Assembly (NCBI GenBank): GCA_050290245.1
Contig: JBNKHH010000064.1
Location: 62,001 to 126,000 of the forward strand
Length of the DNA stretch: 64,000 nt
Direction: 5' to 3'
Source of the DNA: JBNKHH01 sp050290245
GTDB lineage: Bacteria > Pseudomonadota > Alphaproteobacteria > Rhodobacterales > Rhodobacteraceae
Within the stretch, counting starts at the first letter, position 1; each line of letters opens with the position of its first letter. Made by a program: the position numbers and the translations under genes. This document shows positions 33,460 through 42,260 of this stretch, piece after piece. Under the pieces are notes generated by a model, which worked only from the letters and a program-made list of their open reading frames with translations, did not search any database and was not told the origin of the DNA.

Positions 33460-34586
33460 CAGCTTCTGAAAGCGTCTTCCTTTATGGCACCCTTTGCGAC
33501 CCCGACCTACTTGGGATCGTTGCGGGAACGCGGCTGACTTCAATCGCGGCCACGCTGACCGATCACCGGGTGACCTGGGCCAGCGGGCAATCCTTTCCGC
33601 TGATCCTGGACGCACCGGGGCAGACGGCTGCCGGCTTGTTGGTCGAAGTGCCCCCCGAGGTCCGCCAACGGCTGGATTTCTATGAACTCGGCTTCGGCTA
33701 TGACCTGCTGCCCGCGACGGTGACAATCGACACGGGTCCACGGTCCGCGCTGGTCTACAAACCCCGCACCGGCCTCTGGCTGCCGGGTGCCCCCTGGTCT
33801 TTGGCTGACTGGCAGACCGACCATGGCGCCCTGACACGCGAAGCGGCACTCGAATATATGCGCCTCATCGACACCCACAGTGGCGGAGACGCCGCGCCCC
33901 TGTTCGACCAGATCCGTACGCGCGCGGCCTCACGACTCAGAGCAAAGGACCGCCCTTCCCCCAGCAGCCTCGCTCCTGACATGACCGGGATACGACCGGC
34001 CATTCAGGACACCACCCAGCCATACACTGGCTATTTCGCGGTCCGCGAGGACGTCTTATCCTTCCCGCTCTTCGATGGCTCAACCAGTGCCTATGTGAAA
34101 CGCGCCTCGTTCCAGGGCGGCGATGCCGTCACCGTCCTGCCCTATGACGCGCGCAACGACACTGTCCTGGTGGTACGCCAGTTCCGCCACGGCCCCTTTT
34201 GCCGTGGTGATAATAATCCCTGGACTTTGGAACCCGCCGCCGGCCGGATCGACATCGGCGAGACGCCCGAACAGGCTGCGCGCCGGGAGTTGGCGGAAGA
34301 GGCAGGCGTACCGGTCTCCGACCTGATCCTGGTCGGCCGCTACTATCCCTCGCCCGGTGCCTACAGTGAATTTCTATACAGCTATGTCGCTTTGGCCGAC
34401 CTGTCGCAAACGGACGGGACCGTTGCCGGGCTGGACAGCGAAGCAGAAGACATCATGTCCCACGTCCTGCCTTTCAACCGGGCCATGGCCATGATCGAAA
34501 CCGGCGAGGCCAATACCGGTCCGCTCCTGATCAGCCTCGGTTGGCTGGCGGCGAACCGCGACAGGTTGCGCACTCAAGACAATTGA
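33456..34586 (+). CDS. trgB: TrgB-like protein: gamma-glutamylcyclotransferase-like domain plus NUDIX hydrolase
   Basis: Two-domain protein of 376 residues. Residues about 5-140 resemble the AIG2/gamma-glutamylcyclotransferase fold (VFLYGTLCDPDLL, then the GLLVEVPPEVRQRLDFYE part containing the conserved acidic residue). Residues about 195-370 are a NUDIX domain with a canonical box beginning GRIDIGETPEQAAR and ending RELAEEAGV. The start is a GTG overlapping the trgA stop. Gene order trgA-trgB-cysK is the same as in R. sphaeroides, where these genes raise tellurite resistance. The substrate is unknown; ADP-ribose-type nucleotides are typical of this NUDIX subgroup. Confidence 0.85.
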   Translation: MTASESVFLYGTLCDPDLLGIVAGTRLTSIAATLTDHRVTWASGQSFPLILDAPGQTAAGLLVEVPPEVRQRLDFYELGFGYDLLPATVTIDTGPRSALVYKPRTGLWLPGAPWSLADWQTDHGALTREAALEYMRLIDTHSGGDAAPLFDQIRTRAASRLRAKDRPSPSSLAPDMTGIRPAIQDTTQPYTGYFAVREDVLSFPLFDGSTSAYVKRASFQGGDAVTVLPYDARNDTVLVVRQFRHGPFCRGDNNPWTLEPAAGRIDIGETPEQAARRELAEEAGVPVSDLILVGRYYPSPGAYSEFLYSYVALADLSQTDGTVAGLDSEAEDIMSHVLPFNRAMAMIETGEANTGPLLISLGWLAANRDRLRTQDN

Positions 34587-34793
34587 CGCCCCCCGGGGAT
34601 TATCTGAACGCACGTTTTGCCTTGGCAAACCGGGCAAGGCCCCAAAACGCTCTCGCGGCGAATCCTGCGAGAAATATCCACCAAGCGCCGGCGCTGCTGA
34701 TTTCGCCCATTGCCCCTGTTATTCGTGATCAACTGGCCAAACCCGTCGGGTACAAACCCAACGTGCGCACACCAGTTTACTCTCGAACGCGGA

Positions 34794-34822
34794 TTGAAAC
34801 CCAACGCCTGCGCCACTAGGAC
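34794..34822 (+). promoter_or_regulatory. Candidate promoter of cysK
   Basis: TTGAAA (34794-34799) and TAGGAC (34817-34822) with a 17-base spacer lie 25 bases upstream of the cysK ATG, in the 261-base gap after trgB. The -35 is good and the -10 is weak. Confidence 0.4.
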
Positions 34823-34847
34823 TGTAGAAAGCCCAAAGGGAAACATC

Positions 34848-35876
34848 ATGACCATCCGCAGCGACCTGTCTGATACAATTGGAAACACGCCCCTGATCCG
34901 GCTGCGCGGCGCCTCGGACGCCACCGGCTGCGAAATTCTCGGCAAGGCCGAGTTTCTCAATCCGGGTCAATCGGTTAAGGACCGTGCGGCGCTCTACATT
35001 ATCCGTGATGCCGTGGCACGTGGAGACCTGAAAGAGGGAGGCACCATCGTCGAGGGCACCGCAGGCAACACAGGCATCGGCCTTGCATTGGTCGGCGCAT
35101 CGATGGGATTCCGCACGGTGATCGTGATCCCCGAGACCCAAAGCCAGGAAAAGAAGGACATGATCCGCCTATGTGGTGCGGAACTGGTCCAGGTCCCGGC
35201 GGTCCCATATTCAAATCCGAACAATTATGTCCGATATTCCCAGCGACTTGCGGCCAAACTCGCCGAAACCGAACCCAACGGCGCGATCTGGGCAAACCAG
35301 TTTGACAATACCGCCAACCGGCAGGCCCACGAGGAGACTACAGGGCCAGAAATCTGGGAGCAGACCGGCGGAAAAGTCGATGGTTTCACCTGCGCTGTCG
35401 GCTCGGGCGGCACCCTTGCCGGCGTCGCCGCGGCCCTTCAACCCAAGGGGGTCAAACTGGCTCTGTCCGACCCGTTCGGCTCAGGTCTCTACAAGCTTTA
35501 TACCGGTGAGGAGCCCCCTGCGGGTGACTCAATCACCGAAGGCATCGGCCAAGGCCGCATCACCGCAAACCTCGAAGGTTTCACCCCTGACGCCAGCTAC
35601 AAGATCTCGGACCATGAGGCCTTGCCTGTGGTCTTTGAACTTCTTGAGAAAGAGGGGCTTTGTCTGGGTGGATCATCAGGTATCAACGTGGCCGGCGCCG
35701 TGCGAATGGCCAAGGAAATGGGGCCCGGGCATACCATCGTCACCGTCCTGTGCGACTATGGAAATCGGTATCAATCCAAGCTGTTCAACCCATCGTTCCT
35801 AAAAGAACGCAACTTGCCCGTTCCCGCATGGCTGGACGGCGAGACACGTCTACTGCCCGCCGTGTACGAAGGCTGA
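34848..35876 (+). CDS. cysK: Cysteine synthase A
   Basis: PLP enzyme of 342 residues that makes cysteine from O-acetylserine and sulfide. K44 in NPGQSVKDRAA binds PLP; TAGNTGIGLA contacts the substrate carboxylate and VGSGGTLAGV the phosphate of PLP. I set the start at ATG 34848 with an AAAGGG site; the open frame upstream crosses the promoter region. In R. sphaeroides cysK also lies beside trgAB and contributes to tellurite resistance. The MscS gene follows after three bases. Confidence 0.94.
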   Translation: MTIRSDLSDTIGNTPLIRLRGASDATGCEILGKAEFLNPGQSVKDRAALYIIRDAVARGDLKEGGTIVEGTAGNTGIGLALVGASMGFRTVIVIPETQSQEKKDMIRLCGAELVQVPAVPYSNPNNYVRYSQRLAAKLAETEPNGAIWANQFDNTANRQAHEETTGPEIWEQTGGKVDGFTCAVGSGGTLAGVAAALQPKGVKLALSDPFGSGLYKLYTGEEPPAGDSITEGIGQGRITANLEGFTPDASYKISDHEALPVVFELLEKEGLCLGGSSGINVAGAVRMAKEMGPGHTIVTVLCDYGNRYQSKLFNPSFLKERNLPVPAWLDGETRLLPAVYEG

Positions 35877-35879
35877 GAA

Positions 35880-38249
35880 ATGCTCCGGGCCGGCGCATTT
35901 CTCTCCACTTTCGTCTTCTGGATCCTGTTTTCAGCCCTGTCCTGGGCGCAGGACACGGTAAATTTCGACCAATTCAGCGTGTTTGCAGACTCGGTTGAAA
36001 AAACCATCGAAAACAATCGCCTGCCTGATGAAGGTTTTGCCAACTTGCGCGGCAACCTGGTGGACTGGCGCGAACAATTCCTGGCCGCACAAGACGTCAA
36101 CGCCGTTCGCATCGAGGGACTCAAGGCACAGATCGAAGCGCTAGGTCCAGCCCCTGCTGAAGGGGAAAGCGAGGCGGAAAATGTCGCGGAACGGCGCGCG
36201 GAACTCAATGGGCAGCTCAAGGAAGCAAGCGCGCCGCGCATTGCGGCGGAAGAAGCTTTCGCCCGCGCCGACGCATTGATATCGCAAATCGATGCGACGC
36301 TGAGAGCACGGCAGACCGATGCCATGTTCAGGCTGCAGCGTACGCCGCTGGACCCTTCGCTTTGGCCCGGTGCATTCGCAGAACTTAGAGCCGTCGTCGA
36401 GCGCATTCACGATGAGGTCGCGGAAAACCTTGCCGCTGACACAAGTCGGAACGAATTCTGGCAACGCATTGCGATTGCGGTAATTTTCCTGGTGGTAGCC
36501 AGCGTCCTTATCGCGCGCGGCCCGAGAATGATCGAACGTTGGCTTGCTCGGATCGAAACCAGATCCGGAGAACACGGCCGCATCATATATGGCTTCCTCG
36601 TATCTTTTGGCGGTGTTCTCATGGCCATGGCAGGCGTTTCCCTGATCAATGCCGCCTTGATCTCGACCGGTATCCTTGGCGATCTCGGAACTCGGGCCGC
36701 CATTGGCATCAATTGGGCCATCCTTGCTTCAGCAGTCGGGCGCTGGCTCGGGGGGCGTCTGTTCCCGCAACGCGACGCCATTCCCACGCCCTTGGCCCTG
36801 AACGAAAGCCAGCGGAAGGCTGGGCGCTTTTATTCTCTGCTTCTGGGACTTTGCGCCGGCCTGATACTGCTTCTCAGCATCATTAACGATCAGGTCGAAT
36901 TTGATGCCAACCACTATGGAGTTATCAACGCAGATCTTTTCCTGATCACCGGTTTCGTCCTGTTTCGGCTTGGTGGTCTGATCCGCGCAGGAGGACAGGT
37001 CGACAAAGGCGAGGATCAAAGCTTTGGCGATCATGTTGAACGCTTGATCGGCGGCACTGTCCAACTCCTGTCTGTTGCCGGACCCTTGGCCGCGATTGTC
37101 GGGCTACAAGGACTGGCCAGGTCACTCTTGGTTCCGGTTGCGCCAACTTTGGGCCTGCTTGCATTCCTGGCCAGCCTGCATTTCGCTTTGCGGGCGGCCT
37201 ATGCGATGGCGCGCAAGCTCGACGCTGACCAAGCGAAGCAAGCTCTTACACCGGTCCTGGTCAGCTTTGCGCTTACGCTGGCCTCAACGCCAATCTTTGC
37301 CCTGATCTGGGGTGCGCAAGACTCGGACCTGCTGGAATGGTGGACGCATTTCAAGACCGGCTTCCAACTGGGTGGCGCATCCATCTCGCCAACCGACTTC
37401 CTGACCTTCGCGATTGTCTTCGCGATAGGGTTTGCTCTTACACGACTTTTGCAGGGGTCACTTCGCACCGGAATTCTGCCACGCACAGGCCTCGACAAAG
37501 GCGGTCAGAACGCCATCATTTCCGGGCTGGGTTACATCGGCATCACCATCGCTGCCATGGCGGGTATCACGGCTGCCGGCATCGACCTGTCGTCATTTGC
37601 ACTGATCATTGGCGCCTTGGGTGTCGGCATCGGTTTTGGCCTGCAGAACATCGTCAACAACTTCGTTTCCGGCATAATTCTCTTGATCGAACGTCCCATT
37701 GGCGAAGGAGACTGGGTCGAAGTGAACGGCCAGATGGGAATTGTGAAGTCAATCTCCGTACGCTCGACCCGGATCGAGACGTTTGACCGCACGGACGTCA
37801 TCGTCCCCAACGGCGATCTGATCTCGGGCACCGTCACGAACTGGACACGCGGCAACTCGATCGGTCGCATAACCGTGCCGGTTGGCGTCGCATATGGCAC
37901 CGATACGCGAAAGGTCGAGGCGATCCTGAACGAAATCGCGCTGGACCATCCCATGGTCGCCTTGAACCCGCAGCCCGCCGTCATTTTCCAAGGTTTTGGC
38001 GCCGACAGCATGGATTTCGAAATTCGTGCCATTCTGACCGATATCAATTTCGGACTTGCTACTCGATCGGATATCAATCACGAAATCGCGCGTCGCTTTC
38101 GCGAAGAAGGTATCGAGATTCCCTTCGCCCAGCGCGACATCTGGATACGGAATGCCGAAGCGATGCCCGCCCAGGCGTTGCAATCGCCCAGGTCGCCGTC
38201 AGCGCCCATTTCACAAGAGCTTTCGGATCTCGACGCCGAAGACGACTAG
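35880..38249 (+). CDS. Large MscS-family mechanosensitive channel with DUF3772 domain
   Basis: Membrane protein of 789 residues. A signal peptide (FVFWILFSALSWAQ) leads to a periplasmic helical region including DUF3772 (to about residue 190), then about ten membrane helices, and the MscS core at about 560-770. The pore helix and gate region read ALIIGALGVGIGFGLQNIVNNFVSG, followed by the ERPIGEGDWVEVNG beta domain. It should release solutes on osmotic downshift. It starts three bases after cysK, and its stop touches the stop of the convergent BKACE gene with no base between. Confidence 0.9.
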   Translation: MLRAGAFLSTFVFWILFSALSWAQDTVNFDQFSVFADSVEKTIENNRLPDEGFANLRGNLVDWREQFLAAQDVNAVRIEGLKAQIEALGPAPAEGESEAENVAERRAELNGQLKEASAPRIAAEEAFARADALISQIDATLRARQTDAMFRLQRTPLDPSLWPGAFAELRAVVERIHDEVAENLAADTSRNEFWQRIAIAVIFLVVASVLIARGPRMIERWLARIETRSGEHGRIIYGFLVSFGGVLMAMAGVSLINAALISTGILGDLGTRAAIGINWAILASAVGRWLGGRLFPQRDAIPTPLALNESQRKAGRFYSLLLGLCAGLILLLSIINDQVEFDANHYGVINADLFLITGFVLFRLGGLIRAGGQVDKGEDQSFGDHVERLIGGTVQLLSVAGPLAAIVGLQGLARSLLVPVAPTLGLLAFLASLHFALRAAYAMARKLDADQAKQALTPVLVSFALTLASTPIFALIWGAQDSDLLEWWTHFKTGFQLGGASISPTDFLTFAIVFAIGFALTRLLQGSLRTGILPRTGLDKGGQNAIISGLGYIGITIAAMAGITAAGIDLSSFALIIGALGVGIGFGLQNIVNNFVSGIILLIERPIGEGDWVEVNGQMGIVKSISVRSTRIETFDRTDVIVPNGDLISGTVTNWTRGNSIGRITVPVGVAYGTDTRKVEAILNEIALDHPMVALNPQPAVIFQGFGADSMDFEIRAILTDINFGLATRSDINHEIARRFREEGIEIPFAQRDIWIRNAEAMPAQALQSPRSPSAPISQELSDLDAEDD

Positions 38250-39161
38250 TCAAACAGGTGCGCGCTTGGTCAGCCCGAGTTTGCGCCGCACTTCTTCCGG
38301 ACCAAGGATGCGTGCGCCCATGCCTTCAATGACACCCACGGCGCGCTCAACGAGTTGTGCGTTGGTTGCCAATACGCCCTTTTCCAACCACAGGTTATCC
38401 TCCAATCCGACACGCACGTTGCCACCAGCCAGAACCGCCGCGGCAGCATAGGCCATCTGGTTTCGTCCAAGTGAAAATGCAGAGAACGTCCATTCGGGCG
38501 GCACCGCGCGCACCATGGCGAGGAATGTGTTGAGATCATCCGGCGCGCCCCATGGCACCCCCATGCAAAGCTGAACCAGTGCCGGGCTTTTCAATACGCC
38601 TTCGTTCACCAACTCCTTCGCAAACCACAGATGCCCCGTGTCAAACGCCTCGATTTCCGGTTTGACGCCAAGCTCTGTCATCATGCGTCCCATTGACCTC
38701 AGCATTCCCGGCGGGTTGGTCATAACATAGTCGGCCTCGGCAAAATTCATTGTACCGCAGTCCAGGGTACAGATTTCCGGAAGGCATTCAGCAACGTGGG
38801 CAACTCGCTCGCTTGCACCAACCAGGTCGGTCGCCTCGCTGTTGAGAGGGAACGGTGCTTCCGGCGACCCAAATACGATATCGCCCCCCATACCTGCTGT
38901 CAGGTTCAGAACGACGTCCACCTCCGACTCTCGGATGCGTTCAGTCACTTCGCGATAGAGTTCGATACGGCGCGACGGCCGTCCATCGTCAGGTTCGCGA
39001 ACATGGCAATGGACAATCGCGGCGCCGGCCTTCGCAGCGTCGATTGCGCTGTTGGCGATTTCCTCCGGCGTGCGCGGCACATGCGGGCTGCGATTCTGAG
39101 TTCCTCCCGAGCCCGTAACGGCACAAGTGATGAAGACCTCGCGGTTCATGGCTAGCGGCAT
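38250..39161 (-). CDS. BKACE family (DUF849) beta-keto acid cleavage enzyme
   Basis: Zinc-dependent enzyme of 303 residues that cleaves a 3-keto acid with acetyl-CoA to give acetoacetate and a new CoA ester. Metal ligands H51 and H53 are in the AAIVHCHVREPDDGRPS motif, and the barrel motifs LNLTAGMGGD, CGTMNF, EAFDTGHLWFA and VRVGLEDNLWL are typical. The start was set at the second of two adjacent ATGs (39161), six bases after GGAGG. The family acts on dehydrocarnitine, 3-keto-5-aminohexanoate, 3-ketoglutarate and others; the substrate is not clear from neighbours. Confidence 0.9.
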   Translation of the reverse strand: MPLAMNREVFITCAVTGSGGTQNRSPHVPRTPEEIANSAIDAAKAGAAIVHCHVREPDDGRPSRRIELYREVTERIRESEVDVVLNLTAGMGGDIVFGSPEAPFPLNSEATDLVGASERVAHVAECLPEICTLDCGTMNFAEADYVMTNPPGMLRSMGRMMTELGVKPEIEAFDTGHLWFAKELVNEGVLKSPALVQLCMGVPWGAPDDLNTFLAMVRAVPPEWTFSAFSLGRNQMAYAAAAVLAGGNVRVGLEDNLWLEKGVLATNAQLVERAVGVIEGMGARILGPEEVRRKLGLTKRAPV

Positions 39162-39211
39162 CATTTTCCTCCACAATCGGAAGACAACTCTTCAATCCAC
39201 ATGCACCAATG

Positions 39212-39415
39212 TCAAAGAAAGACGCAGGCTGATTTGGAGTCGTAGTCTGGCGTCAGCGCTTGCAAGACAGTCAGGACGTCTTCATGTGAGAGGGTCCAAG
39301 GCATGTCGTGGCCACCAAGGTACAGCCGCGAGGCAATGCTCGCCCATGCCAGCGCGTGGTGCTCACGCGCAAAATATTCGGAGCTGCCAATTGTTTCGCA
39401 GTCTGGGCAAAACAC
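39212..39415 (-). CDS. Possible small cysteine-containing protein upstream of the BKACE gene
   Basis: A 67-codon frame from GTG 39415 (FCPDCETIGSSEYF at the start) with GAGGG six bases upstream, in the divergent gap before xylB. It contains a CPDC pair and a protein-like stretch ALAWASIASRLYLGGHDMPW. It ends 50 bases before the BKACE start and could be co-transcribed. I do not recognise it; it may instead be a remnant of a larger gene. Confidence 0.35.
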   Translation of the reverse strand: MFCPDCETIGSSEYFAREHHALAWASIASRLYLGGHDMPWTLSHEDVLTVLQALTPDYDSKSACVFL

Positions 39416-39465
39416 AGTTAGCCCTCTAAGGTCGCGCGGAACACTCCGGCTCCAAGGGGGGAAAG

Positions 39466-40935
39466 ATGGCGCAGGGCGGAATTTGGCTGGGCATTGATCT
39501 TGGCACATCAGGTGTAAAGACAATCATAATGGATCAGGACCAGGCGGTGATTGGCGTGGCGCACGCGCCATTGGATGTCGCGCGGCCCAAACCGGGTTGG
39601 TCGGAGCAAGACCCAGCGGACTGGTGGAACGCCGCCACGGCAACGATCGACGAATTGACGGCCAAATTTCCAGGTGAGTTGTCGCGCGTCAGGGGCATCG
39701 GCCTTTCCGGTCATATGCATGGCGCAACATTGCTGGACAAAAATGACAAAGTGCTCCGTCCCTGCATCCTTTGGAACGATGGACGTTCCAGCGCGGAATG
39801 TTCTCTCTTGGAGGCACGAGCGGATTTCCGAGGCATTGGCGGCAACCTCGTCATGCCTGGATTTACTGCCCCAAAATTGGAATGGGTCCGCCGCAATGAA
39901 CCCGATATTTTTGAAAAGGTTGCCAAGGTTCTCCTGCCGAAAGACTACCTCCGGCTCTGCCTCACGGGTGAACACCTTTCGGACATGTCGGATAGTGCAG
40001 GAACACTCTGGCTTGATGTGGGGGCACGAAGATGGTCCGCAGACCTACTCGAAGCGACGGGCCTCACCGAAGCACACATGCCGGGCCTCGTAGAAGGATC
40101 GCAACCCGCAGGCCGACTTCGCCCTGACTTGGCGGCCCGCTGGGGCATCGCCACCCCTCCCGTGATAGCGGGCGGCGGTGGCGACAACGCAGCCTCGGCA
40201 GCGGGAGTGGGCGCGGTCCGCCCTGGGGCTGGCTTTGCGTCTCTGGGAACCTCCGGAGTGCTCTTCGTTTCCACGGATGGGTTCGCTCCGAATACGGCTC
40301 AGGCCGTCCACGCGTTCTGCCACGCAGTTCCCAACGTCTGGCACCAGATGGGAGTTATTCTCTCGGCGACGGATACCCTGAACTGGCTGTCGCGCATGAC
40401 AGGCCGGGAGCCTGCCAGCCTCACAGCAAACATCGATGCCAGTTCTCCGGCAAAAGCTCCGCTCACCTTCTTGCCCTACCTTTCGGGCGAAAGGACGCCG
40501 CACAATGATGCTGGCGCTCGCGGGGCATTGGTCGGCATGAGTCAGGCCACAGAAGTCGAAGACCTTGCCCGGGCAGCGCTCGAAGGTGTCACCTATGCCT
40601 TCGTGGATAGTTTCGATGCTCTGGCTGCCGCTGGCACGCGACCAGACCTTGTCTACGCGATCGGTGGAGGCGCTCGATCTCTGGCCTGGGTGCAGATGAT
40701 CGCCGACGCCTCGGCCACGCCTTTGCACCTCCCGAAAGCAGGAGATTTCGGCGCAGCCTTCGGCGCGGCCAGATTGGGCTATTGCGCATCCGAGGGAACA
40801 GACCCGCTCGAATTCTGCGCCCCTGCCCCGATTGAAAGGACGATCGAACCGAACATCGGCATGGTAGATTATCATGCCGAGAACCTGGAGCGTTTCCGCG
40901 CCCTTTATCCCGGCACGCGTGGCGCCCTTGAATGA
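39466..40935 (+). CDS. xylB: Xylulokinase-like FGGY carbohydrate kinase
   Basis: Sugar kinase of 489 residues with the FGGY architecture. The N-terminal phosphate motif is IWLGIDLGTSGVKTIIMDQ, followed by GLSGHMHGATLLD and LRPCILWNDGRSSAE, which match the xylulose-binding region of XylB; FLPYLSGERTPHND and the IGGGARSLAWVQMIADA block form the adenosine site. It would make xylulose-5-phosphate. ATG 39466 follows AAGGGGGGAAAG. No xylA or sugar transporter is in the window; the next gene is a lactonase-like protein. Confidence 0.9.
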   Translation: MAQGGIWLGIDLGTSGVKTIIMDQDQAVIGVAHAPLDVARPKPGWSEQDPADWWNAATATIDELTAKFPGELSRVRGIGLSGHMHGATLLDKNDKVLRPCILWNDGRSSAECSLLEARADFRGIGGNLVMPGFTAPKLEWVRRNEPDIFEKVAKVLLPKDYLRLCLTGEHLSDMSDSAGTLWLDVGARRWSADLLEATGLTEAHMPGLVEGSQPAGRLRPDLAARWGIATPPVIAGGGGDNAASAAGVGAVRPGAGFASLGTSGVLFVSTDGFAPNTAQAVHAFCHAVPNVWHQMGVILSATDTLNWLSRMTGREPASLTANIDASSPAKAPLTFLPYLSGERTPHNDAGARGALVGMSQATEVEDLARAALEGVTYAFVDSFDALAAAGTRPDLVYAIGGGARSLAWVQMIADASATPLHLPKAGDFGAAFGAARLGYCASEGTDPLEFCAPAPIERTIEPNIGMVDYHAENLERFRALYPGTRGALE

Positions 40936-40942
40936 AACGCAG

Positions 40943-40969
40943 TTGTTTCGAAAATCTTTTTCGCAACAA
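40943..40969. repeat. Imperfect inverted repeat between xylB and the SMP-30 gene
   Basis: TTGTT-T-CGAAAA and TTTTCG-C-AACAA are complementary except for one position, with a three-base loop. It directly follows the xylB stop and could be a hairpin or the operator of the next gene. Confidence 0.4.
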
Positions 40970-41051
40970 TCGTGGCCGGGCCGAATGAAATCTGATCTTC
41001 CCCCTTGGCCGCCTTCAACTCAAAAGCGTTAAACCAAATCGGAGAATTGAA

Positions 41052-41966
41052 ATGCCAGGCGAACACTACGAAATTCATGATCCACGTTTCAAATCCCTGA
41101 TCCACAAGAACGCAAACATCGATCTCTTGTGGGAAGGCGGCCGTTGGTGCGAAGGTCCTGCCTATCTTCCGGCAGGCAAATATCTTGTATGGTCAGACAT
41201 TCCGAATGACCGAACCATGAGATGGGACGAATGCAACGGCAACGTCTCGGTTTTTGAACAGCCATGTCGCAATCAGAATGGACACTCCGTTGATCTGCAG
41301 GGTCGACTGGTCAGTTGTGAGCATCGCGGACGCTGCGTCAGTCGCATTGAACACGATGGTTCGCTGAAGGTGCTTGCCGATACTTTCGAAGGCAAGCGCT
41401 TCAATTCTCCGAACGACGTGGTGGTCAAATCGGACGGCTCTGTCTGGTTCACCGATCCGAGTTACGGCATCGACAGCGAGTATGAAGGTGATCAGTCCCC
41501 GTCCGAAATCGGTGCCCGGAATGTCTATCGGATTGATCCATCGGGTGACGTCTCATGCGTCGTGACGGACATGGTACAACCGAACGGGCTGGCATTCTCT
41601 CCCGATGAAGGCCTGCTGTACATCGCCGACACAGGGCAAACCCATGTCCCGGATTGCACACCCCGTATTCGTGAATACCCGGTATCCGCCGACGGCAAGT
41701 CCGTGGGGGCCGGAAAGGATCTTGTAGAAAGCGATGCCGGACTATTTGACGGATTTCGCGTCGACACGATGGGGAATATCTGGAGTTCTGCGGGAGATGG
41801 CGTCCACTGCTACTCGTCAGATGGCGACCTCTTGGGCAAGATACTTATTGACGAGGTCGTGGCCAATGTGACGTTCGGTGGAGTCAAGCGGAACAGGCTG
41901 TTCATCTGCGCGACAACAACGATGCGTGCGATCTATGTGAACGCAATTGGCAACACACCTGCCTGA
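41052..41966 (+). CDS. SMP-30/gluconolactonase/LRE family protein
   Basis: Six-bladed propeller hydrolase of 304 residues. Typical metal and substrate motifs are WEGGRWCEGPAYLP (with the metal glutamate), FNSPNDVVVKSDGSVWFTDPSYG, and MVQPNGLAFSPDEGLLYIADTG; the aspartate near FDGFRVDTMGNIW completes the site. Members open sugar lactones to the acids. It follows xylB in the same direction by 116 bases, with a GGAG site at the start. A strong terminator follows. Confidence 0.9.
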   Translation: MPGEHYEIHDPRFKSLIHKNANIDLLWEGGRWCEGPAYLPAGKYLVWSDIPNDRTMRWDECNGNVSVFEQPCRNQNGHSVDLQGRLVSCEHRGRCVSRIEHDGSLKVLADTFEGKRFNSPNDVVVKSDGSVWFTDPSYGIDSEYEGDQSPSEIGARNVYRIDPSGDVSCVVTDMVQPNGLAFSPDEGLLYIADTGQTHVPDCTPRIREYPVSADGKSVGAGKDLVESDAGLFDGFRVDTMGNIWSSAGDGVHCYSSDGDLLGKILIDEVVANVTFGGVKRNRLFICATTTMRAIYVNAIGNTPA

Positions 41967-42002
41967 ACACCTGCGCCGTACAAGACCGTATCACGGGGAG
42001 AA

Positions 42003-42034
42003 AAGCGCCGCTCATTCGAGCGGCGCTTCTTTTC
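42003..42034 (+). terminator. Intrinsic terminator after the SMP-30 gene
   Basis: AAGCGCCGCTC and GAGCGGCGCTT form a perfect 11-pair stem with an ATTC loop, followed by CTTTTCC. Confidence 0.88.
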
Positions 42035-42260
42035 CAGCGGAGTAAGTGTCTGTTCTGCGTGCTCTTGGCTTGGAGCACAGTCCCGAGAGCGAATATTTCG
42101 TTGGCGCTCCTGAAGACTTTTTTGCTGTGCCAGGTATTACCTGACCATTAGATATTCAGATGTTTGGCAATAAAATGGCGAAACGATGGCGGATTCATGC
42201 CCACCAACATTTTGCATGCGCATACCGTGTCACATCGGGACGCGCATGCTTTGTCACAGG
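42035..42260. other. Gap between the SMP-30 terminator and pobA
   Basis: No certain gene. The plus-strand frame 42046-42144 (32 codons) reads like protein (SPESEYFVGAPEDFFAVPG) and could be a decayed gene end or chance. The segment 42155-42260 is less GC-rich than its surroundings. No terminator is evident just after the pobA stop. Confidence 0.4.

Noticed and set aside
34587..34847. Small ORFs in the gap between trgB and cysK
   Set aside because: All lack ribosome sites and protein-like composition; the only credible signal is the cysK promoter.
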